64,000 nt of DNA from the NCBI RefSeq assembly GCF_963924675.1, contig NC_089226.1, positions 45,215,124 through 45,279,123 of the forward strand, given 5' to 3'. Below are positions 22,365-33,930 of the stretch, piece after piece; position 1 is the first letter of the stretch; each line of letters starts with the position of its first letter. The notes beneath the pieces were generated by a model. That model was not told the origin of the DNA. It made no database searches and was given only the letters and a program-made list of their open reading frames with translations. The position numbers and the translations under genes were made by a program. Origin of the DNA: Phocoena phocoena. Lineage: Eukaryota; Chordata; Mammalia; Artiodactyla; Phocoenidae.

Positions 22365-22885
22365 CCTTCCATAACAACGATATATTAAGCACCTACTATA
22401 TGTGAGGCATGGTAAGAGTTGCCTTGCAGATTACACATATTGGCCAGAGTGCAATCCCTCACCCTCTCCACCACTCACCAGAGCACAGACACTTCCATAA
22501 AAGAAATTCTGGAACCAGTCATCTTGGGAAAAGATATGGCCAGCTAAATCTATCACCCTGTTTTTCTTAGTCATGTCCCAAGATTTAAGGCTCTCTGCTC
22601 ATCTGCCCTTTTAGGTACTCAGTCACTCTTATCCATCCAGCCATCCTTCCACCCACTCAAAATGATTCAAAAGTATGCATTGACTTAGTGTGAGTTAGGC
22701 ATTTCTTTAAGGGATGCAAAACAGATACGGTTCCTATTCCCACAGTACTTTAGTAGAAGAGATAGTAATTAAATACCTAAGTAGTTATGTACTAAAATAA
22801 GAGCTATGGTAGAGAGATATAATATGCTATGAGAGAGAATAACAGTGAGGTCTAATTTAGTTTGGGGACTTAGAAAAAACAAAAC
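22365..22885 (-). mobile_element. L2 LINE fragment(s), minus strand
   Basis: 'tattaagcacctactatatg' at 22383 and 'ttagtgtgagttaggcattt' at 22686, followed by 'ggttcctattcccacagtac', are reversed L2 phrases. Probably two pieces. The intervening 22440-22620 is uncertain. Confidence 0.5.
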
Positions 22886-22899
22886 TTTAAGAAAGGAGC

Positions 22900-23300
22900 A
22901 TTTAAACACATATATATGGAATCTAAAAAAAAATAAAAATTGGTTCTGAAGAACCTAGGGGCAGGACAGGAATAAAGATGCAGATGTAGAGAATGGACTT
23001 GAGGACACAGGGCGGGGGAAGGGTAAGCTGGGATGAAGTGAGAGAGTGGCATGGACATATATATATACACTACCAAATGTAAAATAGCTAGCTAGTGGGA
23101 AGCAGCCACATAGCACAGGGAGATCAGCTCGGTGCTTTGTGACCGCCTAGAGGGGTGGGATGGGAGGGTGGGAGGGAGACACAAGAGGAAGGGGATATGG
23201 GGATATATGTATACGTATAGCGGATTCACTTTGTTATACGGCAGCAACTAATACAATTGTAAAGCAATTATACGCCAATAAAGATGTTAAAAATTAAAAA
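22900..23300 (+). mobile_element. L1 3' end, 5'-truncated, plus strand
   Basis: It is the reverse complement of the 3' ends at 26098, 44613 and 51398: 'cacatatatatggaatctaa', 'ggcaggacaggaataaagat', 'tgggaagcagccacatagca' and the terminal 'gcaattatacgccaataaag'. It contains only the 3' UTR, about 400 bp, then a short A-rich tail. No coding capacity. Confidence 0.9.
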
Positions 23301-23469
23301 TAAATTGGTTTAATATAATAAAGGCCAGGTGTGAGGGCTTTGTTCTGCTGATATGACTCAGCAGAGCAGAGAGGTTACAGAATTGGCTGTAGCAGCATCT
23401 TCTTGATTCAACAGGAAGATTCCTGATCATGATGGAAGCAGCAGCATGTAGAGGTACAGTTTTGGGGGT

Positions 23470-23572
23470 TCTTTTTTGCATGTGGGATATTAGTTCCCCA
23501 ACCAGCGATCGAACCCATGCCCCCTGCAGTGGAAGCGTGGAGCCCTAACCACTGGACTACCAGGGAAGTCCT
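23470..23572 (-). mobile_element. CHR-type SINE, short form
   Basis: 'cttttttgcatgtgggatat' and the end 'ctaccagggaagtcc'. The tail side is short and no clear target duplication is visible. Same subtype as the copies at 5556 and 9991. Confidence 0.85.
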
Positions 23573-23793
23573 GAGGCACTATGCTGAAGCTTTGGGAGTC
23601 ATTGTTAAAAGTTCAGCCTAAAGTCTGTTACATAATTTATTCCCAGATTTCTGTAAGTAATTTAACACACATTAGTAAATTTCTTTCTCTTTGCATTAGC
23701 TACAGTGGATTCAGTACTATGCAACCAAAAAGACACAGTATTGATTTATAAAAGGAAAACATGCCTAGGAAGAGTTGTGAAAATAGTCGAAGT

Positions 23794-24028
23794 CAAAATT
23801 TCCCAAACTGATCTGAAAATGTTAGTGATCTGAGAGACGTTTAAATAGGTATTTAAGAATAATGGAGTTCTTTTCCATAGGACTTCTCAAAAACTTTGAA
23901 ATTGTTAATTTGTGTTGTAAATCACACTGTGCATCATTTCCCCAATGCATTTCACCAGGAAATTATTCATTTCAGGGGAAACCTATTATCAGCTTGACAA
24001 ACACAGACAGGGTTTGTGAAACATTGGT
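23794..24028. mobile_element. Possible hAT-like DNA element remnant
   Basis: The ends 'caaaatttcccaaact' (23794) and 'gtttgtgaaacattgg' (24012) form an imperfect terminal inverted repeat. The size of about 235 bp fits a MER-type non-autonomous element. Family unknown. Confidence 0.35.
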
Positions 24029-24539
24029 CTAAATAAAATACCCAGCAGTCTGAGCCAACAACCTTTGCTTTTGTTCCAAGCAATCTGTTTTCAGACTGTT
24101 TTTTTTTTTTGTTTCCATATATCTTGTTGTCATGCTATAGTAGGCAGTTTTCTGGATAGGGATATCAATATCCAAACAGTATAAAAAGTATATACTCATT
24201 TTGTAAGTTGGCAGCATTATTTATTTGGACAAAGTAATTTCATTTCCGCTTGTCTAGAGTAGTGAAAACCGGATACAAAAGGAAGCCCAGCTTATTTTAT
24301 GATCCCAAAGAAATCAAAGTGAAAACACTAACATAAATATATTTTAACTTTATTTCTCAGCTTACTTGTGGTTCCAGAAGAGTTCAGTGGGGATAAGAAT
24401 TTTACAAGAGGCAGAAGGTACTGTGTTTTTGTGGTGAGATAGTATTTGAATACTACATTTGAATACTAGAGCTTGTAAATGTATAGGCTTTGGATCAGCC
24501 TCAGCTTTGCAAAATTAAGGTCATTCTAGTGCAATGTCA
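24029..24539. other. Unclassified AT-rich sequence
   Basis: T run at 24099-24110; nothing else recognised. Confidence 0.4.
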
Positions 24540-24795
24540 TAAACATTATCATTTTCTAGAATAGAGGGAAAAATTAATTCAGCCTAGAGTGATAAGGAAA
24601 GACCTCCTCACAGAAGGTGTGATGTTTAATACCTAGAAGGCTTGTTAGAGCTTGTGTTGTATAGGGTAGAGTGGAATGTAAATAAGATGACTGAGGGTAG
24701 GTCAGTGTGATTATGGACTCTGAATGTAATTTCTGCATGTCTAATGGATTCTGAAAATCACAATCAAGGCTTACACTTTGGCCATATAGCATCAT
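24540..24795 (-). mobile_element. L2 LINE fragment
   Basis: 'aaagacctcctcacagaagg' and 'tgtgatgtttaatacctaga' follow the reversed L2 body that often reads 'gaaggcctctctgaggagg'. Diverged. Confidence 0.45.
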
Positions 24796-24904
24796 GTGAA
24801 TTAAGTGATTAGAAAAGGATCATAACGTAGAATGTCATTACTATGATTAATTATCGTGAATAAACTTCATGCCTCTGTCTTAGGCAGGCCCTATATGCCT
24901 GGCC

Positions 24905-25505
24905 TTGGAGCCACAATTTTTCAGCATTCCTGCTCCCCTCCACAGGTTTGGTTTTTTTTTTTCTATCAGTGTCAACTCTTGGACAGGAAAGAGTTTCCTA
25001 CCCATCTCCCACTAGTAGCTGAACTCTGCTTTGTATCAGTCCAGGAACCAGGGTCCAGGAGTTTTTCTTTCACCTTTCTCAGAGGCAGATACCCTTCTCC
25101 CAGAAGGAGAGGATATTTTTTCCTGGGTTCCAGGGATGGGAGAATTTCCTAATTTTCCTCGGGAACAAAGAGCTTTTACATCATCACTTTCACGTAAGTA
25201 GAGGACCTTTTCCTGGGTCCTATGCGTCGGAAGGGGTACTGCCCCTCCCCCGGTGGGTTAGAATTGTGTTTTATGTGAGACGTGTTTCCAAGAAAATGAG
25301 TACAAAATTTGCAACTTTGCCCCAATGACAACCAATCACTAACTGAACACCTGCACACTAGTTTCACCAAGGGGTCTCTGTGCTGCCTTCAGCCCTGCAA
25401 CCAGTCTTACACGGGAACACCTCTGGAGACCTGTGGAATAGAACTTGTGAGTTAGCGTGAACTCTCCTTGTGTCTAGGTTCTCGCACTCATTCTAAACGG
25501 ATAAG
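24905..25505 (+). mobile_element. Possible LTR of unknown class
   Basis: 25380-25500 reads like an LTR U5 region: 'agccctgcaaccagtcttac', 'acctctggagacctgtggaa', then 'tagaacttgtgagttagcgt', with 'ggaataga' where a polyadenylation signal would lie. Upstream it is moderately GC-rich with paired 'tcctgggt' motifs (25119, 25210). Ends and class are not resolved, and no coding region is associated. Confidence 0.3.
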
Positions 25506-26086
25506 CTCTCCTATACATTGATTTTAAGTATTTGGTAGCTGATTTCCTCTTTACCTGCTGTGATGACAGCAATACCTTCCTCTAATGTTCTGTCAGAAAT
25601 GAAATCGTTCTTTAGATTCATCTCTTCTCAGAGCCGTATGCCATGCATTGGAATTCAGCTGGTTTTCCTTGCAGTCTCAGCTGTCCTATGGTTTCAAGAA
25701 AATTTATGATTTTATCAATTACCTAACATTTTCTCATTGTTAAGACAGTAGCGACATTTACTTGCCACTTTCTACATCCTAAGCTGACTTGGAAATCCTC
25801 ATCCACTAGTTTTAGATCAATTGACAATTCTTGCCTGAAATTGTTACTACTATTGTGTTCATAAATTTTTCTAATTTCATCATCCCTTTCTCATTTATTA
25901 ATTGACATTTGAGAGCTTGTGTTTTGGGAAAAAAACAAGTGGGAAAGGGTTGTCAACTGCCAATGAGTAACAAGGAGGGCACCCACATTAGGTTTCCTGA
26001 GATATAAGAACTATGAAGAAAAAATAATGACTGCTGTCAGTAAGATCTAGGAATCCTGGAAACACCACTGACTACTGGTCAGTTTC
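25506..26086. other. Unclassified AT-rich sequence
   Basis: Nothing recognised up to the target duplication of the next L1. Confidence 0.4.
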
Positions 26087-26097
26087 TGTTAACCTCT

Positions 26098-27911
26098 CTT
26101 TAATTAATTAATTAATAACATCTTTATTGGATTATAATTGCTTTACAATGGTGTGTTAGTTTCTGCTTTATAACAAACTGAATCAGCTATACGTATACAT
26201 ATATCTCCATATCTCTTCTGTCTTGCATCTCCCTCCCTCCCACCCTTCCTATCCCACCCCTCTAGGTGGTCAAAAAGCACCAAGCTGATCTCCCTTTGCT
26301 ATGCGGCTGCTTCCTACTAGCTAGCTATTTTACATCTGGTAGTGTATATATGTCCATGCCACTCTCTCACTTCGTCCCAGCTTACCCTTCTCCCTCCCTG
26401 TGTTCTCAAGTCCATTCTCTATGTTGGCAGCTTTATTCCTGTCCTGCCCCTAGGTTCTTAGAACTTTTTTTTTTTAATTTAGATTCCATATATATGTGTT
26501 AACATACGGTATTTGTTTTTCTCTTTCTGACTTACTTCACTCTGTATGACAGACTTTAAGTCTATGCACATCACTACAAATAACTCAATTTCGTTTCTTT
26601 TTATGGCTGAATAATATTCCATTGTATATATGTGCCACATCTTCTTTACCCATTCATCTGTTGATGGACACTTAGGTTGCTTCCATGTCCTGGCTATTGT
26701 AAATAGAGCTGCAATGAACATTGTGGTACATGACTCTTTTTGAATTTTGGTTTTCTCAGGTTATATGCCCAGTAGTGGGATTGCTGGGTTGTATGGTAGT
26801 TCTATTTTTAGTTTTTTAAGGAACCTCCATACTGTTCTCCATAGTGGCTATATCAATTTACATTCCTACCATCAGTGCAAGAGGGTTCCCTTTTCTCCAC
26901 ACCCTCTCCAGCATTTATTGTTTGTAGATTTTTTGATGATGGCTATTCTGACTGGTGTGAGGTGATACCTCATTGTGATTTTGATTTGCATTTCTCTAAT
27001 GATTAGTGATGTTGAGCATTCTTTCATGTGTTTGCTGGCCATCCGCATATCTTCTTTGGAGAAATGTCTATTTAGGTCTTCTGCCCATTTTTGGATTGGG
27101 TTGTTTGTTTTTTTGATATTGAGCTGCATGAGCTGCTTGTAAATTTTGGAGATTAATCCTTTGTCCGTTGATTCATTTGCAAATATTTTCTCCCATTCTG
27201 AGGGTTATCTTTTCATCTTGTTTATGGTTTTCTTTGCTGTGCAAAAGCTTTTAAGTTTCATTAGGTCCCATTTGTTTATTTTTGTTTTTATTTCCATTTC
27301 TCTAGGAGGTGGGTCAAAAAGGATCTTGCTGTGACTTATGTCATAGAGTGTTCTGCCTATGTTTTCCTCTAAGAGTTTGATGGTGTCTGGCCTTACATTT
27401 AGGTCTTTAATCTATTTTGAGTTTATTTTTGTGTATGGTGTTAGGTAGTGTTCTAATTTCATTCTTTTACATGTAGCTGTCCAGTTTTCCCAGCACTACT
27501 TATTGAAGAGGCTGTCTTTTCTCCACTGTATATTCTTGCCTCCTTTATCAAGGATAAGGTGACCATTTGTGTGTGGGTTTATCTCTGGGCTTTCTATCCT
27601 GTTCCATTGATCTGTTTTTCTGTTTTTTGTGCCAGTACCATACTATCTTGATTACTGTAGCTTTGTAGTATAGTCAGAAATCTGGGAGCCTGATTCTTCC
27701 AGCTCCGTTTTTCTTTCTCAAGATTGCTTTGACTATTTGGGGTCTTTTGTGTTTCCATACAAATTGTGAAATTTTTGTTCTAGTTCTGTGAAAAATGCCA
27801 CTGGTAGTTTGATAGGGATTGCATTGAATCTGTAGATTGCTTTGGGTAGTACAGTCATTATTACAATGTTTATTCTTCCAATCCAAGAACATGGTATATC
27901 TATCCCTCCAT
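26098..27911 (-). mobile_element. L1 retrotransposon, 5'-truncated, minus strand
   Basis: The 3' UTR (26098-26478) starts with 'taattaattaataacatctt' and runs through the same UTR seen at 22900. The ORF2 C-terminal part follows to 27911 in reverse. A perfect 11-bp target duplication, 'tgttaacctct', lies at 26087-26097 and 27912-27922. At 1.8 kb it lacks 5' UTR, ORF1 and the endonuclease and reverse transcriptase domains, as is common for L1 copies that stopped early in reverse transcription. Confidence 0.95.
26479..27911 (-). pseudogene. L1 ORF2 C-terminal remnant
   Basis: On the minus strand the remnant begins near 27892 with the segment containing '[19 protein letters not shown]' and ends at 26479 after 'KNKYRMLTHIYGI', which is the usual C-terminal end of these L1s. 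In between are '[16 protein letters not shown]' (near 27080) and 'MWHIYTMEYYSAIKRNEIE' (near 26630). Several stops and frameshifts separate these blocks. The portion kept is downstream of the catalytic domains, including the Cys-rich C-terminal stretch. It cannot make a working protein. Confidence 0.9.
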
Positions 27912-27922
27912 TGTTAACCTCT

Positions 27923-28599
27923 AGTTTTTCATGTGAAAAATGGGTAAACAGTACCTACATAATTAAGTGATTAAAACAAAATACAGAGTATTTTAAAAAT
28001 CTAGTATTATGTCTGACAGAATAATAACTCAATTAACCCTTAGTTTCCTTTCCATTTCCCCTTCCATCAAGGATCTTGATTTAGTGCAAGTGAAATACGT
28101 ATAAGTGTAGCAGTGCTATGACAAGAGATGTACAAAGAGCTATCCTAACACAGGGGAATTACTTCTTCCCAACCGGGGAGAAGGTTAGAGAAAGATACAC
28201 AGGGCAAATGAGACTGCAGTGCTGGAAAATGCATGGCCTAATCTGTCTACTTGAAATGAATGATAATAATCACATTCTAATGCTGACTTCTTCTCAATCT
28301 TCTCAAAATACTTCACTCACATTAGGAGATGGAGCTGCTATATAAGCCTTGATGATAGTTTTAAAAAGCATTAGACCCTCGAAACAAAACTTTTTTCATG
28401 AACAAACTCTTGTTGGTCCTGACTCTGGACTCTGCTGTCTATGGTTAATACAGAGAAGACCACTCTTAAGTCCACTCCAATTGTCCACTCTTAAGAAACT
28501 AATAGATGGGATCCCTGTCCCCTTTAGGTCTTCTATGCCCTGCAAAACATCTCAAAGTCTATTGCCTATCTTCCTCTTCTGTACAGTTTATTTTTTCTA
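27923..28599. other. Unclassified sequence
   Basis: No element or exon recognised; frames at 28118-28600 are short and featureless. Confidence 0.4.
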
Positions 28600-28760
28600 G
28601 CAGCATTCACTGTTGTACCAGACGCTAAAAAAGGCGTTGGGAATACAGGAGCAAGTGCAAGTGTATATCCTGCTCTGGAGGAGTGTACAGATTAGAGAGA
28701 AGTCAGACAAATGAACAGACAGTCTTTCATAGTGCTATGGATTCCGGGCCCTTCTTCCTC
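28600..28760 (-). mobile_element. L2 LINE fragment
   Basis: 'gttgggaatacaggagcaag' and 'tcctgctctggaggagtgta' followed by 'gtcagacaaatgaacagaca' follow the reversed L2 3' end. Confidence 0.55.
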
Positions 28761-29136
28761 CATGTTTCCATCTCTAAACAAAAACCACCAGTAAAACATG
28801 AGCAAACTTCATGTTTCGGTCACATTTGATAATGTGTATAAAATTCTTGGAACTTTAAAAAAAAAATAGGACATTACAGTGAAATTATGTCTCTCTTATC
28901 TGGCACTAAGATATCCATAGTTCTGGTTCAGGAAAAAGCTACAAAACCGGAAAAGCAAATGTGACTAATCCTGCAGAAAAAGAGACAGAACTTGGAGGCA
29001 GGAGAGAGTGAAGCTGACTGGTTCAGAATCAGTTTAGATGACAAGATAAACCATTTCATATAATCTGAACCTAAGGCCAACATATTTCCTGTTGTCATGA
29101 TTATATGAAGTATATTCCCTAGTGGAGATGAGATTA
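28761..29136. other. Unclassified sequence
   Basis: Nothing recognised. The long minus-strand frame (28928-29368) is mostly antisense to the neighbouring SINE. Confidence 0.4.
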
Positions 29137-29348
29137 TTGTTTTTGTTTTTGTTTCTTCGGTACGCGGCTCTCTCACTGTTGTGGCCTCTCCTGTTGCGGA
29201 GCACAGGCTGCGGACGCGCAGGCTCAGCGGCCATGGCTCACGGGCCCAGCCCCTCCGCGGCATGTGGGATCTTCCCGGACCGGGGCACGAACCCGTGTCC
29301 CCTGCACCGGCAGGCGGACTCTCAACCACTGCGCCACCAGGGAAGCCC
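29137..29348 (-). mobile_element. CHR-type SINE, compact form
   Basis: Body from 'tcttcggtacgcggctctct' to 'gcgccaccagggaagccc'. The flanks are both T/G-rich ('tgtttttgtttttg' and 'tgttttgttttttta'), consistent with a low-complexity target duplication. Confidence 0.9.
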
Positions 29349-30559
29349 TGTTTTGTTTTTTTAGGCACTCCTATGACTCTGCTGACTGAATCCCTAAAGA
29401 AGCGACGTCAATCAGCTGGATTCCTTAAGCAGTGGCTGTTAGTGTAATTTCAATGAATTCAGTGGAATTACTTCAATAATGCTTGACCCAGTCACACTCT
29501 TTTCACTCCCAGTTTGTTGACTGCACTGTACTCAAAGGGAGATGGAAATATCTTGGCACATAATTTCCTACTGGTGAGAGAGGAAGTCAGGAAGGAAGGC
29601 TCTTCCTCACTTTGAATATTCTACGTCTCTCCCTCATGAAGATGAGACAACTGATCCACCATCAATGGTTTTCCTATTTTGCACGCTTGTGACCAAAGAC
29701 TCACATTTATTAGATGGCCAGCCAAGGTTAGCAGTTCATTCTGTGACCACAGATTAGTTTTTCTCTCTATGCATAACAAAGGAACTTCTGCAGACACCAA
29801 ACCTTGAAAACATCATGTCTTTACTGAACAAGATCATAATTAACTAGCCCAGACCCCTGAACTACATAGGTATTTTATCACTACAGGTTTGAAATCAGGA
29901 ATGACGTAAGTCCCCCAATTTTCCCAAAGAAAAATAAAGTTTTGTGTCAGAGGGAAGGTACTGACACTTTAAGGGGAAGACCATGATTGAATCAGCTTTT
30001 TCAAGACTTCTTTTCAAGTAGTCTCAGAAGAAATAGGTGGGCTTCATAACCCATGCCTCCTTGGACCTAAGAGCCAAAGGGAGATCATACTTATTACTTA
30101 GAATTATGTGAAGCTTGTACAAGAAGGAGAGACCAGAGTTATAGCTTCAACAAAACAGACTTCTGAAGACACCAACTGGAGAAGAACTTAAAAGCTAATT
30201 TTAGGATTTTAATTTAAAAATGAATAGAAATAAATGTCTTTGTCATGATGTATGTATGTACAGTATTAGGCAAATACTGAAGTACTAGGCTATAAGTTTT
30301 ATTCTCTTCATCTCCAAGAGTGGTTATAGGAAATAATAGGTATTGATTTCTTCACAATTCCTTGTTTGGAGAGATTGCAAGTAAACATGATAAACATGAT
30401 AAATGTACACCCAACCCCTGACTAAACTAAAGTTTTACTAAATAGTTTCACTTTGGAACTCTGTGGACCTTTGAAGCCCCATCCCAATTATTTCATCAGT
30501 CTCATGCATGGCTCATTAAAAGTCACATTAAGTCATTTTATTCAAGAAAAATATATGAA
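29349..30559. other. Unclassified sequence
   Basis: AT-rich with no recognised family or exon over 1.2 kb. Confidence 0.45.
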
Positions 30560-30970
30560 ATAAGTACCTTGTACAAGGCATTATACAAGACATCATTTGG
30601 GAGAGAAATACAGAGATAAATTACATATATATGTATATATATATATATATATATATACATGTGTGTATATATATGTATCAGGTACAGATACAGATAAAGG
30701 AAATGATGGAGAGGAAGAAATCATTGCTGCTAGTGGAGCTAGATAAGGAAGAACCTTAGGATTTGAATTGGCTCTTGAAGGATAGGAGGATTTGAACACG
30801 GAGAGAGAGAATAGGACATTCTGAATAGAGAAAAGAATATGAGTGGCTCATGCATGGCTCTTGGGGGCTGAGACATATATTTGAAAGAAAATATTCAGCG
30901 ACATGTTTGGAAAGGAAGATTGGGGTCCAAGGATACTGAGCAAAGGCCAGGAATTTCACCAACAGTGAGA
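30560..30970 (-). mobile_element. L2 LINE fragment containing a TA repeat
   Basis: 'gtaccttgtacaaggcatta' at 30564 and 'ggctcttgaaggataggagg' at 30770 and 'caaaggccaggaatttc' at 30942 give the reversed L2 order. A (TA)n array at 30623-30678 lies within it. Confidence 0.5.
30623..30678. repeat. (TA)n/(TG) microsatellite
   Basis: About 50 bp of alternating TA with a 'catgtgtg' interruption. Confidence 0.95.
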
Positions 30971-31009
30971 ACTGGAGTTATGCTCATATAAAACAACTTG
31001 ACTCTATAA

Positions 31010-31200
31010 AACATACTGTCTCCTTTTCACTCAGGATCTATTTTTTTGAGTTTATTCCCTTTGTCTGAAATTCTCCCCCATCTTCTTGATGAAATAAAAA
31101 TTCATATTTTAAGGTAAGACAAGAAAAATTTAAACATGAAGTTTTCTCTGCCTATCTGGACCTCCTCCCTCTCCTCTAGAGTACATTGTGCCTCTGCATG
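31010..31200 (+). mobile_element. L2-like fragment
   Basis: 'ttattccctttgtctgaaat', 'tctcccccatcttcttgatg' and 'gaagttttctctgcctatct' fit forward L2. It may be one L2 interrupted by later insertions, continuing at 32350. Confidence 0.45.
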
Positions 31201-31798
31201 AAGCATTAACCTCAATGGCAGACCTCCTGCTTAACCATAAAGATCAGTTTTCCTTCTTCTGGCACCAGCCATGTAACTCCTTAGAAGATAACATTTCTTT
31301 CTCAATCCTGTAAGTGGTCACAATGATCCATCATTCATCTTGTATGTGCAGACATCTTTGGTGAACTTTTTGTACAGTGCCAACAGATCGTTTCCCTTGA
31401 AGATAGCAACAGGTGCAGGACAGACTGGTCAGACAACCTGGGAAAATACCAGGCTGCACCTAATGAAAGTTCTTAGCTTAAATACTTACTTATGACCTTA
31501 TTTATGCTACTAGCTATATTACTTGTATTCTGCCTATTTTATAAGATTATTGTTTCTTGCATTACCAAATATGTGACTGACCCTCAGATAAAATTAATGA
31601 TGATTGGGTACTTTAAATGATTGATCAAATATATAGTTCTATAACATCAATAATTGTAATAGTGTAACTCTAAGATACAGGAAGAAGCAACAGGAGGGAG
31701 CCATTTCCTAGACCATAACAGACTAGTTAGACAGGCGGTCCAGAGGCTTTTGATTACTGTTCAGGGCCTAGTCCAATAATAGCACATCGAGTGGCCTA
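31201..31798. other. Unclassified sequence, part possibly ERV-derived
   Basis: 31660-31798 ('ggaagaagcaacaggaggga') may belong to the LTR that follows if its true start lies further left. Confidence 0.3.
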
Positions 31799-31802
31799 TC
31801 AA

Positions 31803-32342
31803 TGAAATCCTCTCCTGACCTAGGGATGAGCATTCTTAGCACCGGGGGACAAACTGGTCATGAAATGCTTCCCAAATCTTGGTCAAAATTAAGACTGAAA
31901 GGGAGAGGATTATAAAATAAAGAATGTTGCCACCATCCAGTTCTACAAGAATCAAGTCATTAGCCACTGCGGTCGCCGGAATTCAGTGCGAAATCAGGAT
32001 GAGACACTGTGCTCTGGGAAACTGACAGAGCTGGACCTCAGACAGCTGGATGTTTTCAGGAGAAAATTTATGAACCCAGTTTCTTCCCATATTTAGAAAA
32101 AGCACTAAAACCACTAATTAAGGTATCTGTTCCACGTGAATAGCGGTAACCTTCTACCAAGCTGAGTGCTTGACTGCATGTACGCCTTTGCCAAAATCAC
32201 ATATATACTGGCCTCCCACTTCACCTCTTTGGTGTTACAGTCCTCAGAGCTTCATGAAAGACTGCCTCCCAGGTTATAATCCTCAGGTCGGTGCAAATAA
32301 AATTTTCCATTTCTTTCTTAGGTGCTATTGATTAAATTTTCA
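31803..32342 (+). mobile_element. Candidate solo LTR of an endogenous retrovirus
   Basis: A TATA-like 'catatatactgg' at 32200-32211 is followed at 32296 by 'aataaa', a plausible U3-R-U5 order. The proposed ends, 'tgaaat' at 31803 and 'attttca' at 32336-32342, are inversely related, and 'tcaa' sits on both sides (31799-31802 and 32343-32346) as a 4-bp duplication. A 4-bp match can arise by chance and the upstream boundary could be earlier. No gag, pol or env sequence is present. Confidence 0.45.
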
Positions 32343-32349
32343 TCAACAC

Positions 32350-32700
32350 TCTCATTCCCCCACCTCTCTCAATACCCCTGACCGTTTTTTTCTACCTAAT
32401 TCATATCCATTCTTTGGGTGTCAGTCTAAATATCACTTCCTCAAGGAAATGTTCCTTAGCTCATCTGATAAAGTTAGAGTCCCTTTGTGTAAGCAGTCAT
32501 AACACCCTGCTTCTACGTAGCAGATACCAAATTTTAATTACATAATCTTTACTTAATGTTTATTTTTTCTGCTATATTCTAAAGCTTCATGAGGGCAGGA
32601 ATAATTTTTGTTTTACTTCTGTATATCCAGGGCCTAGTAAACTGTCTTGTTCATACTGGAGGTTCAATAAACAGTTCTGTAACAAATGAACAAATTAAAT
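32350..32700 (+). mobile_element. L2 LINE 3' fragment, plus strand
   Basis: 'gtctaaatatcacttcctca', 'agcttcatgagggcaggaat', 'ccagggcctagtaaactgtc' and 'aggttcaataaacagttctg' are the L2 3' end in order. Confidence 0.7.
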
Positions 32701-32779
32701 GAAGATATAAAGACAATAAGTAATGTGATAAGCTAAAAGCAGAGAAGATAAAAACTTTTAGGATTAATAAAAGCATAGG

Positions 32780-32780
32780 G

Positions 32781-32839
<59 letters not shown>
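32780..32839. repeat. (TG)n(TA)n compound microsatellite
   Basis: About 7 TG units then about 23 TA units without interruption. Highly unstable type. Confidence 0.97.
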
Positions 32840-32841
<2 letters not shown>

Positions 32842-32929
32842 GTGATAGTACAGTTTTCAGCCAGGGCTTAGCTGATAGATAAGTCTTTAAACTACGTGCT
32901 ATAAGGAATTCACTAATTTGAGCAAAATC

Positions 32930-33930
32930 AATTAAACACCAAATCTGTAATATACATTTGAGAAGGTACTAAGAGTATAAGAAACAAAATAATAGTTACA
33001 TATATCAAGAGCTTACTGCTTATCAGGTTATCCATGCATTACCTTATACAGAGATGAATAAGACATGATACCAGCCTGAGGAACACATCATTGAGGGGAG
33101 AAATGGTAATGGGTAATGCAAATAATTATCTCTAAATTAATGTGTAAACATTATCTCTAATTAGGATAGAAGTAATTACAGTGAGTTTTAGAAAACAGAG
33201 AGCATGGGAGAGATTAGTTCCGTCTGGTAGGAACAAGGAGAGATTCAAAGAGGTGGTATTAAGCTAGGCCTTGAGTTCAGAGGGTAGATAAGACACAGAG
33301 TATAATTAAGTGTATTTTTGAGAAAAGTTGCCCAAGAAAAGGCATGAAGGTTTGAGAGTAGTTGGCATATTTCATGAACGAATGAGTAGTCTGTTGCAAA
33401 AGGGAAGAGAATGGGGAAATATTACAAGATAAAGGAGGAAAAATAAAATTGGGGTCAGATTATGGAAGTCTTAGCATATGCTGCTAAAGGGTATGGACTT
33501 AGGGCTTCCCTGGTGGCACAGTGGTTAAGAATCTGCCTGCCAATGCAGGGGACACGGCTTCAAGCCCTGGTCCGGGAAGAGCCCACATGCCACAGAGCAA
33601 CTAAGCCCACGAGCCACAACTACTGAGCCCACGCGCCTAGAGCCCAGCTCCGCAACAAGAGAAGCCACTGCAATGAGAAGCCCGTGTACCACAATGAAGA
33701 GTAGCCCCCACTCGCCACAACTAGAGAAAGCCCACGCACAGCAAGGAAGACCCAACACAGCCAAAAATAAATAAATAAATAATAAAAATAAATTTAAAAA
33801 GAAAAGAGTATGGACTTGACAATATTCCACAAACTGTGTGGAGACTTCTAAAGTTTCTTTAAGTGAAAGACTGAGTGAGATCAAATTTATGTTTTAGAAA
33901 GAGCTTTCCCTTTGATCCAAGTCCTTGTGA
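32930..33930 (-). mobile_element. L2 LINE fragment, minus strand, split by a SINE
   Basis: Reversed L2 body phrases are in order on both sides of the SINE: 'agagatgaataagacatgat', 'ggtattaagctaggccttga', 'gatcaaatttatgttttaga' at 33868. The SINE at 33501-33807 lies between 'gtatggactt' and its duplicate. About 700 bp of L2 remain. Confidence 0.6.
33501..33807 (+). mobile_element. CHR-type SINE, longer form, plus strand
   Basis: Head 'gggcttccctggtggcacag' at 33502, A-rich tail 33763-33800. A target duplication, 'gtatggactt', lies at 33491-33500 and 33808-33817. The body has two 'caactactgagcccac' units, fewer than at 41102. It is the first plus-strand copy in the window. Confidence 0.95.
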
